A stretch of 64,000 bases of DNA from Paraburkholderia bryophila (GTDB lineage: Bacteria; Pseudomonadota; Gammaproteobacteria; Burkholderiales; Burkholderiaceae), in the NCBI RefSeq assembly GCF_003269035.1, contig NZ_QLTK01000002.1, positions 186,001-250,000 on the forward strand. Reading direction: 5' to 3'. Shown piece after piece: positions 1-9,690 of this stretch. The position numbers and the translations under genes are program-made. The notes beneath the pieces are model-generated. The model worked only from the letters and a program-made list of their open reading frames with translations. It had not been told where the DNA came from and did not search any database. Every line of letters starts with the position of its first letter. Position 1 is the first letter of the stretch.

Positions 1-1
1 C

Positions 2-763
2 GAGAACGCGCTGGTGCTGCTGCTGGGCGAGCCGATGCCGACCGATATGCCGCCGGGTCTGACGCTGAACGATCAGAATCTGCTGACGGATATTCCGGCG
101 GGCTTGCCGTCGGATCTGTTGACGCGTCGTCCGGACATCATGGAGGCCGAGGAGAATCTGCTCGCGGCCAACGCGAATATCGGCGCGGCGCGTGCGGCGT
201 TCTTCCCGAAGGTCTCGCTCACCGGCAATTTCGGTACGCTGAGCCCGTCGCTCGGCGGGTTGTTCAAGCCCGGTTCGGCGGCGTGGGGCTTTTCGCCCAC
301 GATCACGTTGCCGATCTTCGCCGGTGGCGAGAACAAGGCCAACCTCGACCTTGCCAACATCCAGAAGAACGTCCAGATCGCCACGTATGAAAAGGCGATC
401 CAGACGGCCTTCCGCGAAGTGGCGGACGGTCTGGCGGCGCGCGGTACGTATGACCAGCAGATTCAGGCGCTGGAGCGCAATACGTTTGCGGAACAGCGTC
501 GTCTGGATCTGTCGAATCTGCGTTATACGAACGGGGTCGACAGCTATCTGTCGGTGCTGACCGCGCAGACCGATCTGTACACGTCGCAAACGTCGCTGAT
601 CACCGCGCGCATGGAGCGTCTCCAGAACCTGGTGACGTTGTATCAGGCGCTTGGCGGTGGCTGGATCGAGCATAACGGCGATCAGCCGCGTCCGGCCGAC
701 GCACCGGTCGATTACGGTGCGGCGAGCGCGCCGGCGGCGGCTTCGGCGGCGACGGCGGGTTAG
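2..763 (+). CDS. RND efflux outer-membrane lipoprotein, NodT/OprM family (C-terminal part)
   Basis: The gene is cut by the left edge of the window; about 253 C-terminal residues are visible in frame 2. The segment LLTRRPDIMEAE followed by NIGAARAAFFPK is the hallmark of OprM/NodT outer-membrane channel proteins, which form the trimeric exit duct of tripartite RND pumps. Long helical stretches with the DYGAASAP-rich tail follow, as is usual. The N-terminal lipobox would lie outside the window. A strong terminator at 908-940 ends the unit, so this is probably the last gene of an efflux operon whose pump and adaptor genes lie to the left. The substrate cannot be told. Confidence 0.93.
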   Translation, partial: ENALVLLLGEPMPTDMPPGLTLNDQNLLTDIPAGLPSDLLTRRPDIMEAEENLLAANANIGAARAAFFPKVSLTGNFGTLSPSLGGLFKPGSAAWGFSPTITLPIFAGGENKANLDLANIQKNVQIATYEKAIQTAFREVADGLAARGTYDQQIQALERNTFAEQRRLDLSNLRYTNGVDSYLSVLTAQTDLYTSQTSLITARMERLQNLVTLYQALGGGWIEHNGDQPRPADAPVDYGAASAPAAASAATAG

Positions 764-905
764 GTCGGCGTCGTGTAGCAGAGGTGATGCGGAGGGCGGC
801 TTTCAGCAGTGTCACGAGAGCCGTTCTACGCGGCCAGCACCGGCAAACGACACAGCAGCACACGGCAACACGCGGCAGCAAACAGCAACACCTGCTAGCT
901 GGAAA

Positions 906-940
906 CAAAAACGCCACGGCATGCCGTGGCGTTTTTTTTG
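906..940 (+). terminator. Rho-independent terminator after the efflux operon
   Basis: A perfect stem with arms AACGCCACGGC and GCCGTGGCGTT runs straight into eight T residues. It lies 145 bases after the stop codon of the efflux channel gene, in an otherwise empty 225-base gap. Confidence 0.93.
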
Positions 941-988
941 TCCGCAGAGGACGCGATGCGATGACTACCTCTGCTGCAACTCAGTCGC

Positions 989-2401
989 TCAATGCAGATC
1001 CGCGGCGCGCAGCATTTCGTCGCGCGGCGGCTCGTCCTTCCCACCGCGTCCGTCGAAATCGTGACCGGCCCGGCGAATCTCGCATTGCGCCTTCTTCTCG
1101 CTCTTCACACCGTTGAAGATCAGGTTCAGCACCACCGCCGACACGGAAGCCAGCAGAATCCCGCTGTGCAGCAGCGGCGTGAGCGCGGCGGGCAGCTTCG
1201 AGAAGAAGTGCGGCGACACGACAGGCACCAGACCCAGACCGACGCTCACTGCGACGATGAACAGGTTGTGCTGGTTCTTCACGAAATCGACTCGCGACAA
1301 CACCTTCATGCCGTTTGCCGCCACCATGCCGAACATCACGATGCCCGCGCCGCCGAGCACGAAGGCCGGCACCGAGGCGACCACTTGCGCCATCTTCGGG
1401 AACAGGCCCAGCAGCACCAGAATCACGCCGCCCATCGCGCAGACGAAGCGGCTCTTCACGCCGGTCACACCGATCAGACCGACGTTCTGCGAGAACGACG
1501 TATGGGGGAACGAGTTGAAGATACCGCCGATCAACGTGCCCAGTCCGTCCACGCGCAGACCGCGCACCAGCGCTTTCTGATCGACCGGGCGATCCACCAT
1601 GTCGCCGACCGCGAGAAACATGCCGGTCGATTCGATGAAGGTGACGAACATCACGGTGACCATCGTCGCGATGGACAGCGGATCGAAATGCGGCATGCCG
1701 AAGTGGAACGGCATTACGAAGCCGACCCACGGTGCGTGCGTGACGCCGTCCATGTTGACGCGGCCGAGCACCAGCGCGATCACGAAGCCGGCGACGATGC
1801 CGAGCAGCACCGAGATGTTGGCGAGGAAGCCTTTGGCGAACTTGTTGATCAGCAGAATCAGCGTCAGCACGATAAACGACAGGCCGAGATAAACCGGATT
1901 GCCGTAGTCGGGATTGCCCACGCCGCCGGCCGCCCAGTTGATGCCCACTTCCATCAGCGACAGACCGATCACCGAAATCACCACGCCGATCACGACCGGC
2001 GGGAAGAAGCGCAGCAACTTGCCGACCGCGGGCGCAAGCAGAATGCCGACCACGCCGGCCGCGATCGTCGAGCCGAAAATGTCGAGAATGCCGAGCGAGG
2101 GATTGGTGCCGATCGCCAGCATCGGACCGACGGCCGCGAACGTGCAACCCATGATGACCGGCAGGCGGATCCCGAAGATCCACAGACCGAGCGTTTGAAT
2201 CAGCGTGGCGATGCCGCAGGAGAACAGATCGGCGCTAATCAGGAAGGCGATCTGATCCTTCGGCAATTTGAGTGCTGCGCCGACGATCAGCGGCACGGCG
2301 ACGGCGCCGGCATACATCACCAGCACGTGCTGGATGCCGAGGGTCAGCAACTGGCCCGCGGGCAGTCGCTCGTCGCACGGGTGAACCGTGTTCGATTGCA
2401 T
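989..2401 (-). CDS. NCS2-family nucleobase permease (xanthine/urate type)
   Basis: A 470-residue polytopic membrane protein that imports a purine base by ion symport. The signature of the nucleobase-ascorbate transporter family, QNVGLIGVTG, is present at about residues 305-314, just after a TSFS stretch. About 12 hydrophobic segments are visible. The start at 2401 (MQSNTVHPC) is preferred over the upstream in-frame codon at 2473 because GGAGAC lies at the right distance before it and the family normally starts there. The tail beyond residue 440 is charged and cytoplasmic. The QNVGLIGVTGVKSR form fits the UacT/XanP branch better than uracil permeases, but xanthine versus urate is not settled. 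It is monocistronic, with its promoter in the gap at 2402-2837. Confidence 0.88.
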   Translation of the reverse strand: MQSNTVHPCDERLPAGQLLTLGIQHVLVMYAGAVAVPLIVGAALKLPKDQIAFLISADLFSCGIATLIQTLGLWIFGIRLPVIMGCTFAAVGPMLAIGTNPSLGILDIFGSTIAAGVVGILLAPAVGKLLRFFPPVVIGVVISVIGLSLMEVGINWAAGGVGNPDYGNPVYLGLSFIVLTLILLINKFAKGFLANISVLLGIVAGFVIALVLGRVNMDGVTHAPWVGFVMPFHFGMPHFDPLSIATMVTVMFVTFIESTGMFLAVGDMVDRPVDQKALVRGLRVDGLGTLIGGIFNSFPHTSFSQNVGLIGVTGVKSRFVCAMGGVILVLLGLFPKMAQVVASVPAFVLGGAGIVMFGMVAANGMKVLSRVDFVKNQHNLFIVAVSVGLGLVPVVSPHFFSKLPAALTPLLHSGILLASVSAVVLNLIFNGVKSEKKAQCEIRRAGHDFDGRGGKDEPPRDEMLRAADLH

Positions 2402-2630
2402 ATTTCTGTCTCCACCATCTAGTTTTTGAGATGACTCCAAGGTATCGGGGACGATAAAGCGCAACAAGACCACTGGGGCCTATTCCGGCATTCCCGGTGA
2501 CGATATGCGTCGAGCCGGTTTGAAAGGCAATTTAAAGCTACGCATCTGTCCCATCGGCGGACAGCCCCTTGCAGCCGCGGTGCGGGTCGTCAGGCCGTGC
2601 GCGCCATCGCCAGACTGATATGTGTGAGAA

Positions 2631-2652
2631 TCAATGAGGTGTATCTCATTGA
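2631..2652. promoter_or_regulatory. Perfect 8-bp inverted repeat, candidate operator
   Basis: TCAATGAG and CTCATTGA are exact reverse complements separated by six bases (GTGTAT). There is no T run, so it is not a terminator. It lies in the 436-base gap between the divergent purine permease and the FGGY kinase, 186 bases before the kinase start. It may serve either gene. The rest of this gap shows no gene. Confidence 0.5.
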
Positions 2653-2837
2653 ACGCATAGTGCTGTTTTCATGCGGCTCGCGGCGCGGCGGGGTTAACCC
2701 GCGATTCGGCAAAATCGGCGCGTTTTCGGCAGCGTTGCCCGAGGTGTGTCGCGGTGACGAAAAAACCGCCTTCGGCGCAGCTTTCGCGTGCGCCTCGCGA
2801 CCTTCTTTTTTACCCCTCTTTTAACGTGCAATCGCCC

Positions 2838-4412
2838 ATGAGTTTTCTTGGTATCGACCTCGGCACCGGTTCCCTCAAAGTCGCAATCGTCGATGAAAAT
2901 GGCCGCGAGCAGGCGGTCGCGAGCGTCGTTTATACGTTGGAGACACCGCACGCGGGCTGGGCGGAGATGTCGGTGCAGACCTGGTGGCGCGCACTGTGCG
3001 AAGCGGCGGCGCGTTTGCCGCAGGCGTTGCGCAGCGAGGTGCGCGCCATCGGCTTCTCCGGGCAGATGCACGGCGTCGTGCTGATCGACGCCGCCGGCGA
3101 AGCCGTGCGGCCCGCCATGCTGTGGCCCGATACGCGTGCGCTGGGTTTGCTCGACGCGTGGCCCGAACCGCAAGCGAATCCGGTGGCGCCGGGCATGGCC
3201 GGCCCGTTGCTACGCTGGATCGTGCTGAACGAACCGCAGTCCGTGCGTAGAATGCGTTGGGCGTTGCAACCGAAAGACTGGCTACGCGTGGCATTGGGCG
3301 GCGAGGTGCTCACCGATCCGTCCGACGCCTGCGCGACCGCGCTCGCCGATCCGGCCGGCGTATGGGATACGGCGCTGCTGGCGCGGCTGGAGATTCCGCG
3401 CGAGTGGTTCGCGCCGCTGGCGCCTTCGTATGCGGCGGGCGGTGTTTTATCGCGGAATGCGGCGCAGGCATTGGGTCTGCGCGCCGGCATCGTGCTCGCG
3501 ACCGGCGCCGCCGACACGCCGTGCGCGGCGCTCGGCAGCGGACTCGCGCGCGATGGCGACGCATTGCTCACCACCGGCACGGGCGGACAGATCGTCGTGC
3601 TGGCGGAGCAGGAGCCGACGGCGGCGAAGGGCTTGCATCGGTATCGAGCCGCCAGCGATCACTGGTACCGGATGGCGGCGATGCAGAACGTGGGCATCGC
3701 GCTGGAACGCGTGCGCGGCTGGCTGTCGTATGAATGGACTGATGCTTATCGCGATGCGTTTGGCGAGATCAATGCCGCTGCGCTCAGTGAAGTGCCTGGT
3801 GACGCTAATGCCGCTGCAATGAGCAGCGCAAGCAGCGTAAGCAGCACAGGCAACGCAAGCAACGCAAGCAACGCAACCTCCGGCAACCACTTAGCGCATA
3901 CCCCCGGCACCGCAGCGCCCGCAACCGGCCTAACCTTTCTCCCTTACCTCACCGGCGAACGCACACCGTGGCTGAACCCATCGGCGCGCGGCGGCTGGCT
4001 CGGCCTCGCGCTCGACCACACGCGCGGCACGATGATGCGCGCCGCGTTCGAAGGCGTCGCGTTCTCGCTGCGCGCCGGGCTCGACGCGATTCGCGCGAGC
4101 GGCGCAACGGTCACGACGCTGAAGCTCGCGGGCGGCGGCTCGGTCGACGCGCGCTGGCGGCAATTGTTAGCCGTTGCGCTGGACGTCGAGCTGTATGCGG
4201 TCGATTGCCCCAACGCGGCGCCGCGTGGCGCGGCGATGCTCGGCGGTCTGGCGAGCGGCCATTGGCACGCGCACGATCTCGCCGCGCTGGCGCCGGGCGC
4301 GACGCGGGTAGCCGGTCCGCAAGGCGATGCGGCGCTGGCCCAACGCTACGCGCGCTTTCTCGATCTCTACGGCCGGGTCGAAAGCTGGTTCGACGGTACG
4401 ACACAACGGTGA
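2838..4412 (+). CDS. FGGY-family carbohydrate kinase, xylulokinase-like
   Basis: A 524-residue sugar kinase of the FGGY family that should phosphorylate a ketose or polyol with ATP. Seen motifs are the N-terminal phosphate loop GIDLGTGSLK (residues 4-13), FSGQMHG, the ATP-site TGTGGQI, and the C-terminal LAGGGSVDARW. The start at 2838 is chosen because the kinase fold begins right after it; an ATG at 2754 would add 28 unrelated residues. Residues about 312-362 form an Ala/Ser/Asn/Thr-rich insert with NASNASNAT repeats that ordinary xylulokinases lack. The gene has no sugar transporter or dehydrogenase beside it, so its substrate is open. It is one of three FGGY kinases in the window. Confidence 0.88.
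   Translation: MSFLGIDLGTGSLKVAIVDENGREQAVASVVYTLETPHAGWAEMSVQTWWRALCEAAARLPQALRSEVRAIGFSGQMHGVVLIDAAGEAVRPAMLWPDTRALGLLDAWPEPQANPVAPGMAGPLLRWIVLNEPQSVRRMRWALQPKDWLRVALGGEVLTDPSDACATALADPAGVWDTALLARLEIPREWFAPLAPSYAAGGVLSRNAAQALGLRAGIVLATGAADTPCAALGSGLARDGDALLTTGTGGQIVVLAEQEPTAAKGLHRYRAASDHWYRMAAMQNVGIALERVRGWLSYEWTDAYRDAFGEINAAALSEVPGDANAAAMSSASSVSSTGNASNASNATSGNHLAHTPGTAAPATGLTFLPYLTGERTPWLNPSARGGWLGLALDHTRGTMMRAAFEGVAFSLRAGLDAIRASGATVTTLKLAGGGSVDARWRQLLAVALDVELYAVDCPNAAPRGAAMLGGLASGHWHAHDLAALAPGATRVAGPQGDAALAQRYARFLDLYGRVESWFDGTTQR
3826..3880 (+). repeat. Short tandem repeat inside the FGGY kinase gene
   Basis: Variants of a nine-base unit close to AACGCAAGC recur: gcgcaagca, gcgtaagca and then three near-identical units. 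They encode the SSVSSTGNASNASN stretch of the kinase insert. The reading frame stays open because the unit is a multiple of three. Confidence 0.75.
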
Positions 4413-4569
4413 CGCTGCCGGCGCTGGCCGAAAACGGCCGCGCCGATGTCCGCTACGGACAATGCCGTGACGCACTTTGCAATACCATTACGCTTTTCGC
4501 GCGCTAAGTTAGAGCGCGGCACATCATGCCGGACGCGCGTCGCACTCACAGACCTCAAGGAGCATTCAG

Positions 4570-5676
<1,107 letters not shown>

Positions 5677-5690
5677 TGTCGAACGTAATG

Positions 5691-5729
5691 GATGCAACCC
5701 ACGCAACCCACGCAACCCACGCAACCTAT
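5691..5729 (+). repeat. Nonamer tandem repeat between frmA and the formylglutathione hydrolase
   Basis: Four head-to-tail copies of a nine-base unit, acgcaaccc with small changes in the first and last copies, fill most of the gap between the two genes. The repeat extends the upstream reading frame of the hydrolase (MQPTQPTQPTQP) but lies before the true start with its own ribosome site. Confidence 0.85.
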
Positions 5730-5745
5730 CGCAAGGAGCAGGGCG

Positions 5746-6597
5746 ATGCTTGAACTCCTGTCGTCGCATGCCTGCCATGGCGGCGAGCAGCGTATCTACC
5801 GGCACGATTCGCAGACCATCGGTCTGCCGATGCGCTTCTCCGTCTATCTGCCGCCGCAGGCCTTGCTGGCGAACGCGAACGTGCCGGCGCTGTTCTATCT
5901 CGCAGGTCTCACCTGCACGGAAGAAACCTTTCCGATCAAGGCCGGCGCGCAGCGTTTCGCGGCCCAGCACGGCATCGCGCTGATTTCGCCGGATACAAGT
6001 CCGCGCGGCGCGGGCGTGCCGGGCGAAAGCGCGGCGTGGGATTTCGGCGTGGGTGCGGGCTTTTACGTCGACGCGACCCAGCAACCGTGGGCGCAGCACT
6101 ATCGGATGTACTCGTACGTGCGCGACGAGCTGCGTGAAACGGTGCTGGCGAACCTGCCGCTGGACGGCGCGCGCCTCGGCATCTTCGGGCACTCGATGGG
6201 CGGTCACGGCGCATTGATGCTGGCGCTGCGCAATCCGGAGATTTATCGCTCGGTGTCGGCGTTCGCGCCGATCGCCGCGCCCACGCGTTGCCCGTGGGGC
6301 GAGAAAGCGTTCGGCGGGTATCTCGGCGACGCTCGCGAGGCGTGGAAGCAGTACGACGCGAGCGAGTTGGTCGCGCATGCGTCGCGCAAGTTCGCGGCGG
6401 GGATCCTGGTGGATCAGGGGCTGGCGGATCAGTTCCTCGCGGAACAGCTGAACCCGGACGTGTTCGAAGCCGCCTGCCAGGCGGCGGGTCAGCTGCTGAC
6501 GTTACGCCGTCACGCGGGTTACGACCATGGGTATTACTTCATCTCGACGTTTATCGAGGACCATCTCGCGCATCACGCGAGGGTGTTGCTCGGCTGA
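5746..6597 (+). CDS. fghA: S-formylglutathione hydrolase
   Basis: A 283-residue esterase-D type alpha/beta hydrolase that splits S-formylglutathione into formate and glutathione. The oxyanion segment YLAGLTCTEE, the nucleophile elbow GHSMGGHGAL and the C-terminal catalytic His in HAGYDHGYYF are all visible. The ATG at 5746 follows AAGGAGCAGGGCG and gives the normal family length; an in-frame ATG at 5692 lies inside the nonamer repeat and is rejected. Co-transcribed with frmA. Confidence 0.95.
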   Translation: MLELLSSHACHGGEQRIYRHDSQTIGLPMRFSVYLPPQALLANANVPALFYLAGLTCTEETFPIKAGAQRFAAQHGIALISPDTSPRGAGVPGESAAWDFGVGAGFYVDATQQPWAQHYRMYSYVRDELRETVLANLPLDGARLGIFGHSMGGHGALMLALRNPEIYRSVSAFAPIAAPTRCPWGEKAFGGYLGDAREAWKQYDASELVAHASRKFAAGILVDQGLADQFLAEQLNPDVFEAACQAAGQLLTLRRHAGYDHGYYFISTFIEDHLAHHARVLLG

Positions 6598-6610
6598 ACC
6601 TGTCGTCGCA

Positions 6611-6653
6611 TGGCGATGACGGTAGCGCGTCAAAACGGCCGCCGTCATCGCTC
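6611..6653. terminator. Possible bidirectional terminator stem between convergent genes
   Basis: GCGATGACGG and CCGTCATCGC pair perfectly over 10 bases with a 19-base loop, in the 61-base gap between the ends of the formylglutathione hydrolase and znuB. There is no clear T run on either side, so its activity is uncertain. Confidence 0.4.
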
Positions 6654-6658
6654 TTCAC

Positions 6659-7441
6659 TCAACGCCGCTTCAACAGACTCCCGCCATACACCACCGCCGA
6701 CAGCACGGTGATCCAGAAGCTCGTGGGCCAATCGGTATAGAACGCCAGCGTCAGGCCGAGCCACGCCTGCAGCAGCGCGAACAGCGCGGCCAGCACGAGT
6801 CCGGTCGACAAACGCGTCGTCATGTTTTGCGCGGCGGCGGCTGGGCCGACCATCAGCGTGAACACCAGCAGCACACCGACGATCTGCGTACACGCGGCCA
6901 CCGCCAGCGCGGCGATCGCCAGAAACAGCACCGACACGAGCCGCAGCGAGACACCCTTGGCTTCGGCCAGTTCAGGCTGCAACGAAGCAAACAGCAGCGG
7001 CCGCATGATGGCGGCCAGCGCCAGCAAACTGACCACGCCCAACGCCGCCAGCACGCCGAGCGTCGACGTATTCACGCCGAGCACATTACCGAACAGCAGC
7101 GCGGTGACCTGCGTCGCGTACGCGGTGAAGAAGTGCAGAAACAGCAAACCGAAACCGAGCGACAGCGACAGGATCACGCCGATCGCCACGTCGCGCCCGG
7201 CGAGGCGTTCGCCAAGCGCGCCCATGCCGACGCCCGCCGCGAGCGTGAAGCCGATCATCCCCCAGATCGGCGAGATGCCGATCAGCACCGCGCCGGTCGC
7301 GCCGGTGAAGCCGACGTGCGACAGCGCGTGGCCCGCGAAGGTCTGGCCGCGCATCACCAGAAAATAGCCCACGATACCCGCCAGCACCGCGACGATCCCC
7401 GACGCCGCGAACGCGTTGACCATGAAATCGTATTCAAACAT
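6659..7441 (-). CDS. znuB: Zinc ABC transporter, membrane permease
   Basis: A 260-residue permease of the metal-type ABC-3 family with about eight membrane segments. GQTFAGHALSHVGFTGATGA near residues 33-52 is the conserved stretch of this family. It is the third gene of a znuA-znuC-znuB operon and its start overlaps the end of znuC by eight bases. Zinc rather than manganese is inferred from the Zur-like site before znuA and from family resemblance. Confidence 0.93.
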   Translation of the reverse strand: MFEYDFMVNAFAASGIVAVLAGIVGYFLVMRGQTFAGHALSHVGFTGATGAVLIGISPIWGMIGFTLAAGVGMGALGERLAGRDVAIGVILSLSLGFGLLFLHFFTAYATQVTALLFGNVLGVNTSTLGVLAALGVVSLLALAAIMRPLLFASLQPELAEAKGVSLRLVSVLFLAIAALAVAACTQIVGVLLVFTLMVGPAAAAQNMTTRLSTGLVLAALFALLQAWLGLTLAFYTDWPTSFWITVLSAVVYGGSLLKRR

Positions 7442-8366
7442 CGTGCGTGTGTCCGTCGCGTGAGTCGTGCGGGTGTGAGTGGCCGTGTGAATGGCCGCCG
7501 TTTTCGTCGTGTTCGTGCTCGTGATCGTGCTTTTCGACTTCGACGTCGCCCGACATCACGAAGATGCGGCCGTTCACCCGCATCACGTCGATCGGCGAGC
7601 CGTACAGGCGCGACAGGACCGGGCGGGTGATGACCTCGTCGACGGTGCCGAGCGCGGCCACGCCGCTGCCGAGGTACAGCACGCGATCGATCGAGTTGAG
7701 CAGCGGATTCAATTCGTGCGCCGAAAACAGCACGGCAATGCCGAGTTCCTGCTGCACGCGCCGCACCAGTTCGACCACGCTCTTCTGATGATGCGGGTCG
7801 AGACTGATCAGCGGTTCGTCGAGCAACAGCAGTTTCGGATTGCCGAGCAGGCATTGCGCGAGCAGCAGGCGCTGCCGCTCGCCGCCCGACAGTTCCGACA
7901 ACGGCCGCTCGGCCAGCTTGCGACCGCCCACCAGATCCAGCACGCGCTCGACATCCGCGCGGGTGTGAGCGTCCGCATGCGGCAAGCCCCAGCGATGACC
8001 GTCGGCGGCCATCGCGACGAAATCGCGGCCGCGCACACGCCGTCCGGCGAGCGCACTGCGCGTCTGCGGCATATAGCCGATCGACGCATTGCCGCGCTCC
8101 ACCGGCTGCCCCAGCACGCGGATCGTGCCGCTCGCGGCCGGCACGAGGCCGAGTACCGCGCGCATCAAGGTGGTCTTGCCCGCGCCGTTCGGCCCGAGCA
8201 CGCCGATGAATTCACCCTGGTTCACCACGAAGCCGGTGTCGCGCAGGATCGTGCGGTCGCCGAGTTCGAGCGTGACCTGGTCGAGTTCGAGCACGGGCGC
8301 GGTGGACGGTGCGCCCGTGGGCGCACTTGCTGCAGGGGCCGGCGTGTTGCGGCCAGTCAAAGTCAT
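7434..8366 (-). CDS. znuC: Zinc ABC transporter, ATP-binding protein with His-rich tail
   Basis: A 310-residue ABC ATPase. Walker A is GPNGAGKTT, the signature is LSGGERQRLLLAQ, and Walker B is LLLLDEPLISLD. The ATG at 8366 overlaps the end of znuA by four bases; a longer frame reading upstream lies inside znuA and is rejected. The last 35 or so residues are packed with His, Asp and Glu (HDHEHEHDENGG, then HSHGHSHPHD), a likely cytoplasmic zinc-binding tail absent from short ZnuC proteins such as that of E. coli. It powers the permease encoded next. Confidence 0.94.
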   Translation of the reverse strand: MTLTGRNTPAPAASAPTGAPSTAPVLELDQVTLELGDRTILRDTGFVVNQGEFIGVLGPNGAGKTTLMRAVLGLVPAASGTIRVLGQPVERGNASIGYMPQTRSALAGRRVRGRDFVAMAADGHRWGLPHADAHTRADVERVLDLVGGRKLAERPLSELSGGERQRLLLAQCLLGNPKLLLLDEPLISLDPHHQKSVVELVRRVQQELGIAVLFSAHELNPLLNSIDRVLYLGSGVAALGTVDEVITRPVLSRLYGSPIDVMRVNGRIFVMSGDVEVEKHDHEHEHDENGGHSHGHSHPHDSRDGHTHDV

Positions 8367-9331
8367 GGTGTCGTTCCTTTGCCGCCGGAAGCCGCCACCG
8401 CGCCCGCACCGTTCGCTTCGCCCGCGATCAGCGCGGCGTTCAGCGCGTCGAGCTGCGTCAGCATCCACGTCTGATAGGTCTTGCCGGCCGGTTCGGTCTC
8501 GGTGACGCTCATGGACGGCACCTTCGATTGCTGCGCGAGCTTCAACATGCGTTTGGTCAGGGCCTCGGTTGCCTGGCTGTTATAGATCAGAACGCGCACG
8601 CGCTTTTCGCGCAGGTCGCGTTCGAACGCGGCGATATCGGCCGCGCTGGCTTCGGTGTCGTTCATCGTGGCGAGCTGGAAGCGCAGATTGCGCATACTCA
8701 GCCCGATCGCGTCCGACATATAACCGAACACCGGCTCGGTCGCCGTGACCGGCACGCCCGCGTAACGGCCACGCAGGTCGGCGACCTTGGCGTCGATCGG
8801 CTTCAGCGAATCGAGAAACTTCGCGAGGTTCGCATCGTACGCCGACTTGTGCGCCGGGTCAGCCGCGACGAGCGCTTCGCTCACCGCGCGCGCGACCTTC
8901 GGCATGGTGGCCGGGTCGTACCAGAGGTGCGGATTATCGCCGCCTTTCTTGCCGGTGAGGTCGGCGGCGACGATCGTCACACGCTTCGACCCCTTCGACG
9001 CGGCCAGCAATTTTGCCATCCACGGATCGTAGTCGGCGCCGTTGTACACCACGAGGCTCGCATGCTGCAACGCGCGCGCCGTCTTCGGGCTGGCTTCGAA
9101 CAGGTGCGGGTCCTGGTCCGGGTTGCTGAGAATGCTGGTCACGTCGACGCGATCGCCGCCCAACTGCTGCACCACGTCGCCGTAAAAATTCTCCGCCGCG
9201 ACCACCGGGATTTTCGCATCGGCGGCGAAGGCGCTGTGACCGATCGCGAACGCGGCCGTGGCCGCCGCAACGTATTTCGACAGCTTCAGCGCGCGGTGCG
9301 CTCCGTTCAACATCGAGCCGAGTTTGTTCAT
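8363..9331 (-). CDS. znuA: Zinc ABC transporter, periplasmic binding protein
   Basis: A 322-residue metal-binding protein of the ZnuA/TroA cluster. An N-terminal signal peptide ends near residue 37 (HSAFAAD). Metal-ligand histidines are expected in DPHLFEASP and NPHLWYDP, with further conserved positions in TEPVFGYM. The ATG at 9331 follows AGGAAACG; the family signal sequence begins there. The His-rich loop found in E. coli ZnuA between the first two ligands is missing (the sequence there is AADLTGKKGGDNPH). First gene of the operon. Confidence 0.94.
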   Translation of the reverse strand: MNKLGSMLNGAHRALKLSKYVAAATAAFAIGHSAFAADAKIPVVAAENFYGDVVQQLGGDRVDVTSILSNPDQDPHLFEASPKTARALQHASLVVYNGADYDPWMAKLLAASKGSKRVTIVAADLTGKKGGDNPHLWYDPATMPKVARAVSEALVAADPAHKSAYDANLAKFLDSLKPIDAKVADLRGRYAGVPVTATEPVFGYMSDAIGLSMRNLRFQLATMNDTEASAADIAAFERDLREKRVRVLIYNSQATEALTKRMLKLAQQSKVPSMSVTETEPAGKTYQTWMLTQLDALNAALIAGEANGAGAVAASGGKGTTP

Positions 9332-9431
9332 CGTCGTTTCCTGCTGCGTGAGAGGTGGGTGAGTCACTAACGTTAGGAGAGGGTCTTGCGGCCGGCCGCA
9401 GGCAACTGCGACCCGCCAATGAAGCGCGGTC

Positions 9432-9451
9432 GAAATGATATAACGTATCTC
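9432..9451 (-). promoter_or_regulatory. Candidate Zur operator upstream of znuA
   Basis: GAAATGATATAACGTATCTC matches the left half of the enterobacterial Zur consensus GAAATGTTATA at 10 of 11 positions and has partial dyad symmetry (GATA and TATC arms). It lies 100 bases before the znuA start. Known Zur control of znu genes supports the reading, but the right half is poor. Confidence 0.5.
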
Positions 9452-9623
9452 AAATAATTGTCAGCGCCTTATGCAGAAAGCGACTTGGCCTTGCCTGATT
9501 TCTCGTATTAGTGTTGTTCAGGGCCTGGACGGAAGTGCGCACGTCCTGCCGCGCTGCACCATCGAAATCTGCGCGGGTGCCTTGACATGACCCGGTCCGT
9601 ATCCGATCATTCGATCACTAACA

Positions 9624-9654
9624 GAGCAATTGTTCGCGCAATGAGCGTTCGCTC
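9624..9654 (+). promoter_or_regulatory. Double palindromic operator before the polyol ABC operon
   Basis: Two 12-base palindromes lie in tandem: GAGCAATTGTTC (9624-9635, one mismatch between the half-sites) and GAGCGTTCGCTC (9643-9654, perfect, extending to TGAGCG-TT-CGCTCA). Their centres are 19 bases apart. The same arrangement occurs before the leftward polyol operon at 20447-20477. They lie 37 bases before the first start codon. The likely binder is the SorC-type regulator encoded at 16292, or the AraC protein at 20792. Confidence 0.62.
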
Positions 9655-9690
9655 AGTGCGAAACAAAACGCAATGAACCGGAGACAGGCA

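Noticed and set aside
992..2422. A 476-codon open frame antisense to the purine permease
   Set aside because: It is very rich in His, Arg and Gln, as expected from the complement of GC-rich codons. The permease on the other strand has a clear family signature.
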